Shown: one piece after another, positions 47,940 through 56,964 of the stretch
How the letters are laid out: the number at the start of each line of letters is the position of its first letter
Numbering within the stretch: position 1 is the first letter of the stretch
NCBI RefSeq assembly: GCF_004340785.1
Contig: NZ_SLXS01000002.1
Span: 248,001 to 312,000, forward strand
From: Tumebacillus sp. BK434
Lineage (GTDB): Bacteria > Bacillota > Bacilli > Tumebacillales > Tumebacillaceae
Direction: 5' to 3'
DNA: 64,000 nucleotides
Notes under the pieces: generated by a model
Seen by the model: the letters and a program-made list of their open reading frames with translations, nothing else
The model's database searches: none
What the model was told of the DNA's origin: nothing
Made by a program: the position numbers and the translations under genes

Positions 47940-49946
47940 ATGAGATCCAGTCACAAAGTCACATGCACCGCAATTTCTCTGTTCCTGTTGCTTTCACCTG
48001 CGTCTGTCTTTGCGGAAGGGGGAACACAGGTCGATCTAACCACAGGCGGCAGCGCCACAGCAAACTCGGTATCACCAGTAGATGGATATACTGATTATAA
48101 GCCCGAGTATGCGTTTGACGATGTCGTCTCAGGTACCTATAACATCTGGAAGTCGAATCGAGAAAAAACATCATGGCTGCAATATGAGTTCCCATCTCCC
48201 AAACGAGTTAGCGCGTACACGCTGATGTGGCCGATTATGGTTTCTCAGTGGACGACTGCCCACATGCCCAATACCTGGCGATTTGAAGCTTGGGATGAAG
48301 AATCAGGTGTGTGGGTGGTCCTTGACACTCAAAATGCCGTTACGGGTTGGGTTGCCGGTTCAAAACGCACGTACCAAATCACAAATACACGATTCTTTAG
48401 GGTATATCGCATTTATATTACAGCCTCGAACTATGCGACTTACGATCGATACAATCCATACAACGCGATTGGCGAAATGGAGATGTTAGGTGATCCGCTG
48501 GACTCGCCCTTGCAACTCGACATCGACACGACGAGAGCAACCATCTACGGTGGCCAGCTCTTTGAGACGTACGTCGTCTCGCGCAACGCGACCAGTCTGG
48601 CCGTCGAGGAAGCGACGGTGGCATACGATTCCAACCTCTACGAGTTCGTATCGGTCACCCCACAGCCCGGATTCCAAATTACCAGTCAGGACACCTCCAC
48701 GCCGGGGCAGCTACGCTTCAGCCTGACCAGCCCGGGTGCCGCTTTTAACACCACGGGCGAGACCAAACTGCTCAAACTGACCTTCCGCGCCAAGGAACAA
48801 GCGGGTGCTGGACGTATCGAAACCACAGCAGGCTCCGGCACGTTCACTTCCGGCACGCAGATCGTCGCATCGCTAGGCAGTGAAACGATCACCGTCAATG
48901 TCAAAACGGCAGACGTCAACCTCGACGGCTCGGTCACCACGGCCGACTTGGCGATGGCCGCCTACGCACATGGCGGGGCGCCCCTTGCCGGATATGCCCG
49001 CGCTGACGTGAACAAGGACGGCACGGTCGACTTCGCCGACCTCAACCTGATCAGCCAGGCGTTGGAACCCACTCCGTTCCTGAACGGAGGCACCGGCTAC
49101 ACCCTCGACCTCACGCAAAGCGGAGACGTGTCGGCCAGCTCTTCGCATCCAAAGACGCAGTATTATCTGCCATACTACGCTTTTGACGGCGATGTCACCT
49201 CTAATTACTATTGGAATGCAGGCGCGTACGTGAATAAAGGTTGGCTGATGTATGACTTCAAGATTCCGCAACGGATCGGCAAATACTCATTAATGTGGCA
49301 AACGCTCGTCGGCTTCGAGAGCTACATGCCGAAAAGCTGGACCTTCGAAGGTTATGACGAGGCGCAAGGGAAATGGATGGTACTGGACACGCAGAAAGAC
49401 AAAACGACTTGGCTGACCGGAGTTCGGCAGTTTTTTGACTTCCCGAATAGCAATGCCTACAAACAGTACCGAATTAACATCTCCGCAGCCAATCATTCCA
49501 CCTATGTCGGCGTCGGTGAAATGGAGATGTACGGTAAACTCGACTCTCACCCGGAGCTCGGAATCGAGAGCGTAGCAGATACAGTCACAGCAGGTACCGC
49601 TTTTGAATCCTATATCGTCGTGACAAACGGCAATGCCATGCACGCGGAAGACGCCAAGGTCAGCTACGACAGCTCGCTCTTCGAGTTCGTCAGCGCCGTA
49701 CCTGTAGCCACGGGCACCGAGATCGTCCGCCAAGACACCGCCACACCGGGCCAACTGCGCCTGACCCTTGCCAATACCGGGTCTCAAAACGCAGTCAACG
49801 CCGGCCAACTGGTCAAGCTGACCTTCCAAGCCAAACCTGGCGCCACAGGCACCGGCAACATCGAAGTGCAAAGCGGAACGGCAGCCACTGCGACCGGGGC
49901 TGAGATCGCTCCCCTCACTTCCGGGGCCTCGATCACCGTACAATAA
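47940..49946 (+). CDS. Secreted discoidin-cohesin-dockerin mosaic protein
   Basis: A 668-residue exported protein. Signal peptide 1-25 (SLFLLLSPASVFA). Residues about 32-185 and 388-532 are two related discoidin (F5/8 type C)-like domains (WLQYEFPSPKRVSAYTLMW / WLMYDFKIPQRIGKYSLMW; both end IGEMEM/VGEMEM). Each is followed by a cohesin-like beta domain (about 189-322 and 537-668; VAYDSNLYEFVSV / VSYDSSLFEFVSA). A dockerin type I-like pair of calcium loops lies at about 324-375 (DVNLDGSVTTADL, DVNKDGTVDFADL). It probably binds glycans or another surface. No membrane anchor or S-layer motif is seen. GGAGG is 10 bases before ATG 47940. Identification is by motif pattern only. Confidence 0.75.
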   Translation: MRSSHKVTCTAISLFLLLSPASVFAEGGTQVDLTTGGSATANSVSPVDGYTDYKPEYAFDDVVSGTYNIWKSNREKTSWLQYEFPSPKRVSAYTLMWPIMVSQWTTAHMPNTWRFEAWDEESGVWVVLDTQNAVTGWVAGSKRTYQITNTRFFRVYRIYITASNYATYDRYNPYNAIGEMEMLGDPLDSPLQLDIDTTRATIYGGQLFETYVVSRNATSLAVEEATVAYDSNLYEFVSVTPQPGFQITSQDTSTPGQLRFSLTSPGAAFNTTGETKLLKLTFRAKEQAGAGRIETTAGSGTFTSGTQIVASLGSETITVNVKTADVNLDGSVTTADLAMAAYAHGGAPLAGYARADVNKDGTVDFADLNLISQALEPTPFLNGGTGYTLDLTQSGDVSASSSHPKTQYYLPYYAFDGDVTSNYYWNAGAYVNKGWLMYDFKIPQRIGKYSLMWQTLVGFESYMPKSWTFEGYDEAQGKWMVLDTQKDKTTWLTGVRQFFDFPNSNAYKQYRINISAANHSTYVGVGEMEMYGKLDSHPELGIESVADTVTAGTAFESYIVVTNGNAMHAEDAKVSYDSSLFEFVSAVPVATGTEIVRQDTATPGQLRLTLANTGSQNAVNAGQLVKLTFQAKPGATGTGNIEVQSGTAATATGAEIAPLTSGASITVQ

Positions 49947-49950
49947 ACGA

Positions 49951-49987
49951 AAACACCAGAAAAGCACCCGGAATGGGTGCTTTTTTG
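49951..49987 (+). terminator. Terminator of the mosaic gene, copy 2 of a duplicated sequence
   Basis: Same AAACACCAGAAA lead, GCACCC/GGGTGC stem and GGAAT loop as at 47800-47838, with one substitution and six T. Confidence 0.9.
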
Positions 49988-50177
49988 ATTGACGGAAAAT
50001 GGGTGAGGGTTTATACTCGTTTTATCAAATACCATTAATCCGATTCGGAAATGCGGGATTGGACGCTTGCCCGTTTTGGGAACCCTTCGCCCGTGTCGTG
50101 TATATGTTAAAACAGGGTTGGAGGTAGGCATTCGTCATCCCGATGCGGAAGGGACTGCTATTTATGTCCCTGTGATA

Positions 50178-50203
50178 AGGAATCCTTATTCGGAACATAA
50201 GGG
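50178..50203. promoter_or_regulatory. Possible CymR-like operator upstream of cysH
   Basis: AATCCTTATTCGGAACAT has the CC-N5-GGAA core of CymR cysteine-regulon sites. It overlaps inverted repeats (AAGGAATCCTT and CCTTAT/ATAAGG). It lies about 45 bases upstream of cysH. The 300-base spacer before it holds no gene I can support. Confidence 0.3.
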
Positions 50204-50242
50204 TTGATTATTCATCGAGATTGCAGGAGGAGAGTGTAGAGG

Positions 50243-50944
50243 ATGAGCACGAAGTCGTTTGTTTTGTCCGCAGAGGAAGTAGCACGCTTGAATGAAGAGT
50301 ACCTGAACAAAAGCCCGGAAGAGATCTTGCAGCTGGCTTTTGAAAAAGTGGAGAACATCGCGTTTGCCTGCAGCTTCGGCGCTGAAGACGTGGCGATTGT
50401 CGACATGATCGTCAAAATCAAGCCGGACGCGAAGATTTTCTATCTCGATACGGACCTCCTGTTTGCAGAAACGTACGAGGTGCGCGACCGCATCCTTGAA
50501 AAATACAGCGCCAACCTGATCAAATACTCCCCGCTGCTGACGTTGGAAGAGCAGTCCGACCGGCATGGTGCCGAGCTGTGGAAGAGCGACCCGAACGGCT
50601 GCTGCGGCATCCGCAAAGTCGAGCCGCTGCAGCGCGCGCTGGGCGAGCTGGATGCCTGGATCACCGGGATTCGCCGCGAGCAGTCGCCGACCCGTGCGGA
50701 AGCGGGCGTCGTCGAGCTCGACACCAAGTTCAACCTCATCAAATTCAACCCGATCGTCATGTGGTCTGATAAACAAGTCTGGGATTACATCACCGCAAAC
50801 GATGTGCCGTACAACAAAATGCACGACCAAGGATATCCGTCCATCGGCTGCACCCACTGCACCCGCTCGGTCAAGCCGGGCGAAGACCCGCGCGCTGGCC
50901 GCTGGGCCGGACATGAGAAGACGGAGTGCGGCTTGCACCAATAA
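50243..50944 (+). CDS. cysH: Assimilatory adenylylsulfate reductase CysH
   Basis: Reduces activated sulfate to sulfite. The 233-residue protein has the PP-loop region (IAFACSFGAEDVAIVDMI), YLDTDLLFAETY, and the catalytic C-terminal ECGLHQ. Cysteine pairs CCGIRKVEPL and GCTHCTR bind a [4Fe-4S] cluster, which marks enzymes that reduce APS directly. This agrees with sat next door and no APS kinase gene in the cluster. GGAGGAGAG lies upstream of ATG 50243. Operon: cysH-tauE-sat. Confidence 0.93.
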   Translation: MSTKSFVLSAEEVARLNEEYLNKSPEEILQLAFEKVENIAFACSFGAEDVAIVDMIVKIKPDAKIFYLDTDLLFAETYEVRDRILEKYSANLIKYSPLLTLEEQSDRHGAELWKSDPNGCCGIRKVEPLQRALGELDAWITGIRREQSPTRAEAGVVELDTKFNLIKFNPIVMWSDKQVWDYITANDVPYNKMHDQGYPSIGCTHCTRSVKPGEDPRAGRWAGHEKTECGLHQ

Positions 50945-51029
50945 ACGCACCGGACGCGGCCAGAGAGAGCGCTCACCCCGTCGCCGCTGCACATCCTTGC
51001 GTTTTTGCCTTGCGACAGGAGGTTGTTGA

Positions 51030-51800
51030 ATGAGTTGGGAAGTATCGTTGGGCGGTTTCGTCGTCGGATTGCTGATCGGATTGACGGGGATGGGCGGGGG
51101 TCTGGTGATGACTCCGATGATGATCTTTCTCTTTGGGGTGTCGCCGACCGTGGCGGTCGGCACCGACTTGCTCTACGCGTCGATCACAAAGATATTTGGC
51201 GGGTACCAGCACTGGCGTCAGAAGACGGTCGACTGGACGGTCGTCAAGCTGCTCTCGATCGGGAGCGTGCCGGGCGCCTTTCTCGGCTCGATGACGATCC
51301 TGTACCTGCAGAGTTTATATGTGGACAGCGTGGAAGGCATCGTCGGCCGCATGCTCGGCTTCACCTACCTGCTGATCGCGTTCGTGATGATCTTCCGCAT
51401 GTTCAAGAAGCAGAAGACGGCGGCAGACAACGGGGAGCCGATCAAGCCGGATAAGAAAAAGATGATCACGCTCGGACTGATCGGCGGCTTTATCGTCGGT
51501 CTGACCTCCGTCGGCTCCGGGACGCTGTTCATGGCCTTCCTGCTGCTGATCTATCCGGTCGCGGCGTCCCGTCTGGTCGGCACCGACATCGTGCAGGCCG
51601 TGCTGGTCACCGGCGTCGCCGGAATCGCCCACCTGGCGATCGGCAACGTCAACCTGCCGCTGGTCGGCTTCCTGCTGCTCGGCTCGATCCCGGGCATTCT
51701 GATCGGCAGCCGCATGTCGCTGAAAATACCGGAGCTGGCTGTGCGCTCCTGTCTCTTTTTGATGATCTTCTTGTCCGGATTCAAGATGCTGTTTAATTGA
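51030..51800 (+). CDS. TauE/SafE-family sulfite or sulfur-compound transporter
   Basis: A 256-residue membrane protein with seven or eight helices. The two family repeats are [20 protein letters not shown] and [20 protein letters not shown], followed by [20 protein letters not shown]. TauE/SafE proteins move sulfite, sulfoacetate or other anions. Between cysH and sat it may export excess sulfite or import a sulfur source; direction cannot be read from sequence. AGGAGG precedes ATG 51030. Confidence 0.88.
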   Translation: MSWEVSLGGFVVGLLIGLTGMGGGLVMTPMMIFLFGVSPTVAVGTDLLYASITKIFGGYQHWRQKTVDWTVVKLLSIGSVPGAFLGSMTILYLQSLYVDSVEGIVGRMLGFTYLLIAFVMIFRMFKKQKTAADNGEPIKPDKKKMITLGLIGGFIVGLTSVGSGTLFMAFLLLIYPVAASRLVGTDIVQAVLVTGVAGIAHLAIGNVNLPLVGFLLLGSIPGILIGSRMSLKIPELAVRSCLFLMIFLSGFKMLFN

Positions 51801-51814
51801 GGAGGTCTGTACGA

Positions 51815-52987
51815 GTGAATGGACTGATTGCGCCACATGGCGGAACATTGATCAACCGCGTGCTGAGAGGCGAGCAGCGCGCAGAACAGCTGAAAATCGC
51901 CGCCAGCGCGAAAGAAGTCGCGCTGGACGCGTTTGCGCTGTCCGACTTGGAACTGATTGCAAACGGCGCGTTTTCGCCATTGACCGGTTTTATGGGCCAG
52001 GCGGACTATGCTTCTGTCGTCGAAACGATGCGCCTGGCCGATGGCACCGTTTGGAGTTTGCCGATCACGCTGCCGGTGTCTGAAGAGACGGCGGGCGGAA
52101 TTGGGATCGGGGAAACTGTCGCGCTGGTCGGCGCAGACGGCGTGACCTACGGCACGCTGGAAGTCACCGAGAAATTCACCCCGGACAAAACCCGCGAGGC
52201 ACAAAAGGTCTACCGCACCACCGACACCGCGCACCCGGGCGTGGCGAAGCTGTATGCCCGTCCGAACGTCTACCTCGCCGGGCCGGTCTGGCTGATCGAA
52301 AAGAAGGCCGATCATGAGTTCCGGGAGTTCCGCTTCGACCCGCAAGAAACCCGCGCCTTGTTCGCGGAAAAAGGCTGGCGCAGCGTCGTCGGGTTCCAAA
52401 CGCGTAACCCGGTGCACCGCGCCCATGAATACATCCAAAAATGCGCCTTGGAGATCGTCGATGGCCTGTTCCTGAACCCGCTGGTCGGCGAAACGAAATC
52501 GGACGACATCCCGGCCGATGTGCGCATGGAAAGCTACCAGGTGCTCCTCGAGAACTACTACCCGCAAGCGCGCGTCGCGCTGGGCGTGTTCCCGGCGGCG
52601 ATGCGCTATGCCGGCCCGCGGGAAGCGATCTTCCACGCGCTGGTGCGCAAGAACTTTGGCTGCACGCACTTCATCGTCGGGCGCGACCATGCCGGTGTCG
52701 GCGACTACTACGGCACCTACGACGCCCAGGAGATCTTCCGCAACTTCACCGCCGAAGAGCTCGGCATCCAGCCGCTGAACTTCGAGCACAGCTTCTACTG
52801 CACCAAGTGCGGTTCGATGGCTTCGACCAAGACCTGCCCGCACGAGAAAGCGGACCACCTCACGCTGTCCGGCACCAAAGTCCGCGAGAAGCTCCGCGCC
52901 GGGGAAAGCCTCCCCATCGAGTTCACCCGCCCGGAGGTCGCCGACGTGCTGATCCGCGGTCTGCGTGAAAAAGCTGTTGTCAAGTAA
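51815..52987 (+). CDS. sat: Sulfate adenylyltransferase
   Basis: ATP sulfurylase; makes APS from sulfate and ATP. The 390-residue protein has an N-terminal PUA-like domain ([19 protein letters not shown]), the catalytic [34 protein letters not shown], and a zinc-binding CTKCGS...TCPH segment. There is no C-terminal kinase domain. GTG 51815 is 9 bases after GAGGAGG; an in-frame TTG at 51797 lies before that site. The gene ends the sulfate operon. Confidence 0.95.
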   Translation: MNGLIAPHGGTLINRVLRGEQRAEQLKIAASAKEVALDAFALSDLELIANGAFSPLTGFMGQADYASVVETMRLADGTVWSLPITLPVSEETAGGIGIGETVALVGADGVTYGTLEVTEKFTPDKTREAQKVYRTTDTAHPGVAKLYARPNVYLAGPVWLIEKKADHEFREFRFDPQETRALFAEKGWRSVVGFQTRNPVHRAHEYIQKCALEIVDGLFLNPLVGETKSDDIPADVRMESYQVLLENYYPQARVALGVFPAAMRYAGPREAIFHALVRKNFGCTHFIVGRDHAGVGDYYGTYDAQEIFRNFTAEELGIQPLNFEHSFYCTKCGSMASTKTCPHEKADHLTLSGTKVREKLRAGESLPIEFTRPEVADVLIRGLREKAVVK

Positions 52988-53005
52988 GGCGCTGAACCTG
53001 CGTGC

Positions 53006-53042
53006 AAAGACCGATGTCCTTTTGGGGCATCGGTCTTTTTTC
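53006..53042 (+). terminator. Terminator of the sulfate operon
   Basis: Eleven-bp stem AAAGACCGATG / CATCGGTCTTT followed by T residues, 18 bases after the sat stop. Confidence 0.9.
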
Positions 53043-53103
53043 CTTGGGGAACTGCTATTCAGTAGCAGGAATTATTTAGCAAGCAGGGAAATGAAAAAGA
53101 ACA

Positions 53104-53129
53104 TGAAACTTTTTCGGCGCGAGTTCGTA
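53104..53129 (+). promoter_or_regulatory. SigW autoregulatory promoter
   Basis: TGAAAC (53104-53109), 16-base spacer, CGTA (53126-53129): an exact match to the SigW consensus, 40 bases upstream of the sigW start. Confidence 0.88.
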
Positions 53130-53168
53130 TGTACAGACAGCCGGAACTAAAGACGGCGGAGGAACGTA

Positions 53169-53735
53169 ATGGAACTGATAGAACAGCGTATCGTAAAACG
53201 GGCTCAAAAAGGCGACCGCCTGGCATTTGCGGAGCTGGTCGAACTGTACAAAGACAAGTTGTTCAACCTGGGCTACCGCATGCTCGGCAATCCGCAGGAA
53301 GCGGAAGACATCGCACAAGAGGCGTTTTTGCGGGCGTATGCGCACCTGAACAAGTACAACGCGAATCACAAGTTTTCGACCTGGATCTACCGCATCGCGA
53401 CCAATCTGTGCATCGACCGCATCCGCAAGAAAAAGGCGGACTACTCGCTCGATGCCGAAGTGGACGGGATCGAAGGAGGCGACATGTATTCGCGGCTGAA
53501 GGCGCCCGGCGACACGCCGGAGCAGGAAGCGGTGCGCAACGAAGCGCGTCAGGAGGTGCAGGCGGCGATCGAAGCCCTGCCTGACAACTACCGCACAGCC
53601 GTGATTCTGAAATATATGCACGACCTGTCTCTGCAGGAGATCAGTGAAATACTCGAGGTGCCGGTTTCGACAGTCAAGACGCGCATCCATCGCGGACGCG
53701 AGGCACTGCGTGCCTGTCTCCGGCCGATGCAATAG
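53169..53735 (+). CDS. sigW: ECF sigma factor SigW
   Basis: Envelope-stress sigma factor, 188 residues (B. subtilis SigW 187). Region 2 shows FNLGYRMLGNPQEAEDIAQE and FSTWIYRIATNLCIDRIRK; region 4 shows YRTAVILKYMHDLSLQEIS and STVKTRIHRGREAL. ATG 53169 has GGCGGAGG upstream. It is expressed from its own promoter and is followed by its anti-sigma gene after 14 bases. Confidence 0.96.
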   Translation: MELIEQRIVKRAQKGDRLAFAELVELYKDKLFNLGYRMLGNPQEAEDIAQEAFLRAYAHLNKYNANHKFSTWIYRIATNLCIDRIRKKKADYSLDAEVDGIEGGDMYSRLKAPGDTPEQEAVRNEARQEVQAAIEALPDNYRTAVILKYMHDLSLQEISEILEVPVSTVKTRIHRGREALRACLRPMQ

Positions 53736-53749
53736 GGAGGTGCCCATAC

Positions 53750-54364
53750 GTGAGCTGCCAAGAACATAGCGAAGAACTGCTTCATCGGTATCTGGATGAA
53801 GAGATGAGCGTAGCCGAGCGCACCGATTTTGAAGCACACCTCGCCGCCTGCGAGCGCTGCCTGACCCACTTCACGGAGGTGGGCTCGACGATCCAACGCC
53901 TCGAAGGCGGCGAATGGCACAAGGCGCCGGCCGGCTTTACGGAAAGCGTGCTCGCCAAGCTGGAGCACGTCGCGCCGCCGCGCCGCAACTGGCGCGTGCC
54001 GATCATGAAGTACAGCGGCATCGCAGCGGCCGTCCTGCTCGTGTTCGGGCTCGGCGCATCGTTTGCAACGCCGGAGGAGTTCGCGTTGCAAGCCAACCAC
54101 ACCGACGGGCTGATCATCACGGACGGCAAAGTGATCGTGCCCGAAGGCAGTGAATACAACGGCGATCTCGTCATCCAAAACGGCGACATCGAAGTGCGCG
54201 GCAAAGTCAACGGCAACGTCACCGCACTGAACGGCCAAGTGCATCTCGCCCGCAGCGCCGGGGCCGACATCTCCGGCGAAGTGGCCGAAGTGGACGAAGC
54301 GTTTGAGAAGATCGGCTATTATTTGAAAGAAATCTTTCGCGACCTGTTCGGAAAAGGCCGATAA
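53750..54364 (+). CDS. rsiW: Anti-sigma-W factor RsiW
   Basis: A 204-residue single-pass membrane protein holding SigW until regulated proteolysis. The N-terminal zinc anti-sigma motif is HLAACERC (HxxxCxxC), residues about 29-36. The membrane helix is YSGIAAAVLLVFGLGASF, about residues 88-105. The extracellular part has the bactofilin-like strand pattern (VIQNGDIEVRGKVNGNV) seen in RsiW of B. subtilis. GTG 53750 follows GGGAGG by 8 bases. Confidence 0.95.
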   Translation: MSCQEHSEELLHRYLDEEMSVAERTDFEAHLAACERCLTHFTEVGSTIQRLEGGEWHKAPAGFTESVLAKLEHVAPPRRNWRVPIMKYSGIAAAVLLVFGLGASFATPEEFALQANHTDGLIITDGKVIVPEGSEYNGDLVIQNGDIEVRGKVNGNVTALNGQVHLARSAGADISGEVAEVDEAFEKIGYYLKEIFRDLFGKGR

Positions 54365-54368
54365 CGCA

Positions 54369-54415
54369 TAAAAATCCTCTCTTCCTGCATCGGCGGGCGG
54401 AGGGGATTTTTATTT
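54369..54415 (+). terminator. Terminator of sigW-rsiW
   Basis: Imperfect stem AAAATCCTCTC / GGAGGGGATTTT followed by TATTTT, starting just after the rsiW stop. Confidence 0.75.
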
Positions 54416-54504
54416 TCATTCAAGATTTCTTAGGAAGGAAGTCTAATAGTTCAGATCGTACTTATAATTAAAGAAAAGGGTTTATGCAGACCTGTGGAAA
54501 AAGG

Positions 54505-54534
54505 ATGACAGGTTCGTCCCTTCTATTGTATAAT
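54505..54534 (+). promoter_or_regulatory. SigA promoter of the MFS gene
   Basis: ATGACA (54505-54510), 18-base spacer, TATAAT (54529-54534). It gives a leader of about 135 bases before ATG 54678. The rest of the 313-base spacer holds no gene I can support. Confidence 0.6.
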
Positions 54535-54677
54535 TTTAAATGCAAGAAGAAACCATCTTAACGTCGGCTTTACTTGTTTGGGAAATTTTGAAAAATATTT
54601 TCACAAGTTTGCAAATGTGTTGACGGGGTCGTTGGGGATACAAGTAAGAAAGAAAACTGAAAAGTAGGTGGGTACTT

Positions 54678-55922
54678 ATGGCTACCAGTATCTGGAGGAC
54701 GCCGCGGTTCCTGTTCTACGCGACGGGGAGTATTGTGAACAACCTCGGCAACCAGCTGTATTTTCTGGTGTTGCCGTTGATGGTCTACAGCATGACACAC
54801 TCGGCGTTGAACATGAGTGTGATGGCCGTCTGTGAAGCGCTGCCACAGGTGCTTTTATCCTTATTTGCCGGGGCGTTGGTCGACAGGCTGTCCAGGCGGA
54901 CGGTGATCTTCAGTGCGCTATGCTTCCAAGCGGTGTGCTGCTCGATGATTCCGATCTTGTATTTCACAGACCTGTTACAGGTGTGGATGCTGTACATTCT
55001 TGGCACGATGCTGTCGATCGGGCAGATCTTCCTGCGCTCCGCCGAATTCGCGGCAGTGCCGGCGATGTTTCCCGACCGCAAGCTGGAAGCGAGTGCAGGG
55101 CTTTCGTCCTGCTTTACGGCGACGACGATTATGGGGCCGCTGCTGGCCGGTCTGCTGATCGCATCGCTTGAATATCCGACGTTGCTCGTGATCAATTCGC
55201 TGACCTACTTCGCACCGATCCTGCTCTGCTTGTGGAGCCGGATCCCGCATGAGAATATGGGCGGGGTGCGCTCGGCCCGCCAGGTGCTGACCGACACGAA
55301 AAACGGCTTGCGCTTCATCCTCAGCAGCCGGATCCTCGTTTCGATCGCGCTGGTGATGGGGCTATCCAATTTTGCGGACAGCGGCATCTTAACTGTGGTG
55401 CTGTTCCATCTCAAACATGAGCTGACGAAGCCCGACAATTACATATCCTTCGTGCTGATGGTCAACGGCCTCGGCATGCTGGTCGGCACGTTTGTGCCGC
55501 AGAAGTTCAAATGGCTCGCCAAAGGCAAGATGATGTTCGCAGCGCTGTTGATCAACAATATCGGGGTGGCGATGTTCCTGCTGCCCGTCACGTGGATCGC
55601 ACCGTTTGCTTTGTTCACCGGTTCGATCGGCGGCATGATGCTGCACATCGCCTATACGGTTTTGATTCAAGAGTCGGTGCCCAACGATATGCTGGGCCGG
55701 GTCAATGGCGCGATGCGCACGCTGATCCTGATCACCTTCCCGCTATCCACGTCGATGCTTGGCTCGATCACCGGGTTCTTCGGTTCGGTAACAGCTTTTA
55801 TCACGGCGGTCTCATTATCGATCATTCCGCTTCTGATCATTCTGCGCGGCCCGGTCTTCCGCTTCTCGCAGCAGCAGCTGCAGGAAGATCTGCTCAGCAG
55901 CCAAGCCAAAGTCATCTCGTAA
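54678..55922 (+). CDS. MFS transporter (drug/siderophore exporter-like)
   Basis: A 414-residue protein with 12 predicted membrane helices. The N terminus FLFYATGSIVNNLGNQLYFL and loop 2-3 motif GALVDRLSRRTVIF are typical of the MFS_3 exporter group (EntS/macrolide-efflux-like). No substrate can be read from sequence, and no biosynthesis genes adjoin it. TAGGTGGG lies upstream of ATG 54678. It is monocistronic between two terminators. Confidence 0.9.
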   Translation: MATSIWRTPRFLFYATGSIVNNLGNQLYFLVLPLMVYSMTHSALNMSVMAVCEALPQVLLSLFAGALVDRLSRRTVIFSALCFQAVCCSMIPILYFTDLLQVWMLYILGTMLSIGQIFLRSAEFAAVPAMFPDRKLEASAGLSSCFTATTIMGPLLAGLLIASLEYPTLLVINSLTYFAPILLCLWSRIPHENMGGVRSARQVLTDTKNGLRFILSSRILVSIALVMGLSNFADSGILTVVLFHLKHELTKPDNYISFVLMVNGLGMLVGTFVPQKFKWLAKGKMMFAALLINNIGVAMFLLPVTWIAPFALFTGSIGGMMLHIAYTVLIQESVPNDMLGRVNGAMRTLILITFPLSTSMLGSITGFFGSVTAFITAVSLSIIPLLIILRGPVFRFSQQQLQEDLLSSQAKVIS

Positions 55923-55948
55923 ACAGCTCCCTCGGGGGCTGTTTTTTC
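55922..55948 (+). terminator. Terminator of the MFS gene
   Basis: Stem AACAGCTCCC / GGGGGCTGTT (G-U pair) with loop TCG, then T residues, directly after the stop. Confidence 0.85.
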
Positions 55949-56130
55949 AATTTCTTGTTCATCTTATTAGTAGATACGCAACGCGGGCCAAGGCTCTGGG
56001 GGCATGACAATTTTTCGAAAACCTGTAAAAGGAGATACTACCCCTCTAGCGAATGAAATAGAATAGATTATGCATGCAATGTTTGGCATGGGAACGGACA
56101 TAGTAAGCAAGAGATTTTGAAAGGCAGTAG

Positions 56131-56964
56131 GTGGCTCCTTTGCAGAATTCCTTTTCACAACTGATAGGCGGGTTCAGCCTGTTTGACGCGCTGGACATCC
56201 TGATCGTTGCTTTTGTGCTGTACAAGATGATCCAGCTCATTCGCGGCACGAGAGCGGTGCAACTGCTCAAAGGGATCGTGGTGATCCTTTTGGCTACCGG
56301 GGTGAGCAGCGCGCTGCAGCTCAATGCGCTGAACTGGCTGCTGGATAAGATTTTGACGATCGGCCTGTTTGCGATCCCGGTCGTGTTTCAGCCGGAGCTG
56401 CGCCGCGGGCTGGAGCAGCTCGGACGCGGCAAGTTTTTCTCCTGGAGCTCGACGGCGATGCTGGAGGAGGAGGACATCCCGAAGATGATCTCCGAAGTGA
56501 CGAAAGCCACGCAGGTGCTTTCGAAAAACAAGATCGGCGCTTTGGTCGTCATCGAGCGCGAAACGGGACTCAGCGACTATTACGAGTCGGGGATTCCGAT
56601 CGGTGCGGTCGTCTCGTCGGAGCTGTTGATCAACATCTTCATCCCGAATACGCCGCTGCATGACGGAGCGGTGATGATGCGCGGCAATCGGATCGTGGCG
56701 GCGTCGTGCTTCCTGCCGCTGTCCGACTCAACGCGGATCGCCAAGGAGCTCGGCACGCGCCACCGCGCGGGGATCGGGATCACCGAGGTCTCCGATGCGC
56801 TGGTCGTGATCGTGTCGGAGGAGACTGGCACCATCTCGGTCGCCGTCAACGGCGACATCACGCGCAACCTCGATGAGCAGTCGTTCCGCGAGCTGTTGAC
56901 CACGCATCTGGCGCCGGCGAAACAGTCGGGCTTCTCGCTGTTTGGCAGAAAGGCGGGGTCTTGA
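56131..56964 (+). CDS. cdaA: Diadenylate cyclase CdaA
   Basis: Makes the essential second messenger c-di-AMP from two ATP. The 277-residue protein has three N-terminal membrane helices (ALDILIVAFVLYKMI, LLKGIVVILLATGVSSAL, LTIGLFAIPVVFQPEL) and the DAC domain with DGAVMMRGNRI and GTRHRAGIGITEVSDAL, the DGA and RHR catalytic motifs. GTG 56131 has AAAGG 6 bases upstream; TTG 56140 is a possible alternative. It overlaps cdaR and is upstream of glmM, the conserved cdaA-cdaR-glmM order. Confidence 0.96.
   Translation: MAPLQNSFSQLIGGFSLFDALDILIVAFVLYKMIQLIRGTRAVQLLKGIVVILLATGVSSALQLNALNWLLDKILTIGLFAIPVVFQPELRRGLEQLGRGKFFSWSSTAMLEEEDIPKMISEVTKATQVLSKNKIGALVVIERETGLSDYYESGIPIGAVVSSELLINIFIPNTPLHDGAVMMRGNRIVAASCFLPLSDSTRIAKELGTRHRAGIGITEVSDALVVIVSEETGTISVAVNGDITRNLDEQSFRELLTTHLAPAKQSGFSLFGRKAGS

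Noticed and set aside
47940-49946. Cellulosome scaffoldin
   Set aside because: No cellulose-binding module, no enzyme genes and only one dockerin pair; a surface adhesin or self-assembling protein fits better.
49988-50242. SAM (S-box) or T-box riboswitch before cysH
   Set aside because: I looked for the conserved cores (GGCAACC for SAM-I; the T-box sequence) and did not find them; only short inverted repeats are present.
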